Of a DNA stretch of 64,000 nucleotides, positions 63,655 through 64,000 are shown piece by piece. The position numbers were made by a program, and so were the translations under genes. This DNA is from Tepidiphilus olei (lineage in GTDB: Bacteria > Pseudomonadota > Gammaproteobacteria > Burkholderiales > Rhodocyclaceae): positions 372,001-436,000 of the forward strand of contig NZ_SBHO01000001.1 in assembly GCF_006980705.1 (NCBI RefSeq), in the 5' to 3' direction. The notes under the pieces are model-generated. The model ran no database searches and had not been told where the DNA came from. It was given only the letters and a program-made list of their open reading frames with translations. Position 1 is the first letter of the stretch. Every line of letters begins with the position of its first letter.

Positions 63655-63924
63655 CTACTTCGGCGGCCCCTGTTCCAGCTCGAGCTTCAGCCGGGTGAGG
63701 ACGCGCGTCTGCAGCAATGCCATCTCTTCGGCGAGGATCTGCGGCAGGCGCCGTTCGATCCAGCGCAGTTGTGCTTCGGCGGCGGGGGTGAGGTTCTGAT
63801 TGGGCGAGGGTAAGGGGGACGAGGCGCTTGCGGGGTTGGGCGTATCGACCACTTCCGTGAGGAGCGGCAGGTCGTCGACGGGTAGCGGCGGGGCGGTGGG
63901 GGAGGGGTCGTTGGTCGGAGTCAT
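63655..63924 (-). CDS. Small conserved protein between holC and valS (DUF2486-like)
   Basis: 89 residues: a Pro/Ser-rich disordered N-terminal half with the motif LPVDDLPLLTEVV, then an amphipathic helical C-terminal half (AEAQLRWIERRLPQILAEEM to LKLELEQ). A small protein with a similar LPxLTEVV motif sits between holC and valS in many betaproteobacteria; function unknown. The ATG overlaps the holC stop. Real gene status rests on this position and coupling rather than on strong sequence motifs. Confidence 0.7.
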   Translation of the reverse strand: MTPTNDPSPTAPPLPVDDLPLLTEVVDTPNPASASSPLPSPNQNLTPAAEAQLRWIERRLPQILAEEMALLQTRVLTRLKLELEQGPPK

Positions 63925-64000
63925 GGGGTCGGGGCCTTGCGGGGGATGGCCTGGACGTCGTGTCCTTCGGTGCGGTAGCGACGAAAACGTTCTCGCGCGG
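63921..64000 (-). CDS. holC: DNA polymerase III chi subunit, C-terminal end only
   Basis: Only the last 26 codons lie in the window. They read ARERFRRYRTEGHDVQAI and then a short basic/proline tail before TGA, matching the ARERYKAYRxAG-type ending of HolC. HolC links the clamp loader to SSB. Its stop overlaps the ATG of the small downstream protein (ATGA). The assignment is from a short stretch plus position relative to valS. Confidence 0.6.
   Translation of the reverse strand, partial: ARERFRRYRTEGHDVQAIPRKAPTP

Overview
The window is GC-rich chromosomal DNA of a Gram-negative bacterium, almost certainly a betaproteobacterium. The evidence is the gene order mrcA<>pilMNOPQ-aroK-aroB-dgt-gltB-gltD, surE-pcm-nlpD-rpoS, dapA-bamC and holC-(small protein)-valS, together with outer-membrane machinery (BamC, LolCD, TamAB, NlpD) and betaproteobacterial families of unknown function (DUF2863, an RpfE-like protein). 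Hydrogenophilales or a relative would fit, but this is a guess from gene style, not a search result. Genes are tightly packed, with many ATGA or GTGA start/stop overlaps.

Layout. 1-2054 (minus): 5' part of mrcA (PBP1A), divergent from the type IV pilus assembly operon pilMNOPQ (2179-7199), which ends at a terminator. 7317-16457: aroK, aroB and dgt, then gltB-gltD (glutamate synthase) with its own promoter and a strong terminator. 16529-18215: an MFS exporter and ssb. 18470-20558: a coupled MBL-hydrolase/tcdA/cbiX-like trio. 20616-23891: surE-pcm-nlpD-rpoS. 23873-27812 (minus): a MoxR/DUF58/transglutaminase operon that overlaps rpoS tail to tail. 27923-33465: a deacetylase-like amidohydrolase, dapA, bamC, rlmD, dgkA, uppP. 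33450-40760 (minus): glnD, map, prfB (with its programmed frameshift), recJ and an RpfE-like protein. 40812-42753: lolC-lolD. 42769-48841 (minus): DUF2062, alpha/beta hydrolase, comEC, DUF2863 and ppsR. 48951-51335: ppsA, divergent from its regulator ppsR. 51347-56280 (minus): tamB-tamA. 56434-56510: tRNA-Arg(ACG) with its own promoter and terminator. 56578-59436 (minus): valS.

The last stretch (59437-63654) is the only accessory-looking part. A decayed ISAs1-type transposase, a bifunctional manC, a decayed IS481-type transposase and a WecA/MraY-like sugar-phosphate transferase lie between valS and an 89-residue protein plus the 3' end of holC. In other betaproteobacteria holC, a small protein and valS are normally adjacent, so this looks like a polysaccharide island that split a core operon.

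Functionally the window is mostly housekeeping: envelope assembly (PBP1A, UppP, BamC, LolCD, TamAB), nitrogen assimilation (GltBD, GlnD), amino-acid biosynthesis (AroKB, DapA), translation (Map, RF2, ValS, RlmD, TcdA, tRNA-Arg), gluconeogenesis (PpsA/PpsR), stress response (RpoS, SurE, Pcm), and DNA uptake and repair (pilus, ComEC, RecJ, SSB). No CRISPR array, prophage, integrase or recognisable defence system was seen, and no clearly undescribed multi-gene system is evident. The most unusual features are the split valS operon, the overlapping gene ends and regulatory overlaps, and several conserved genes of unknown function.
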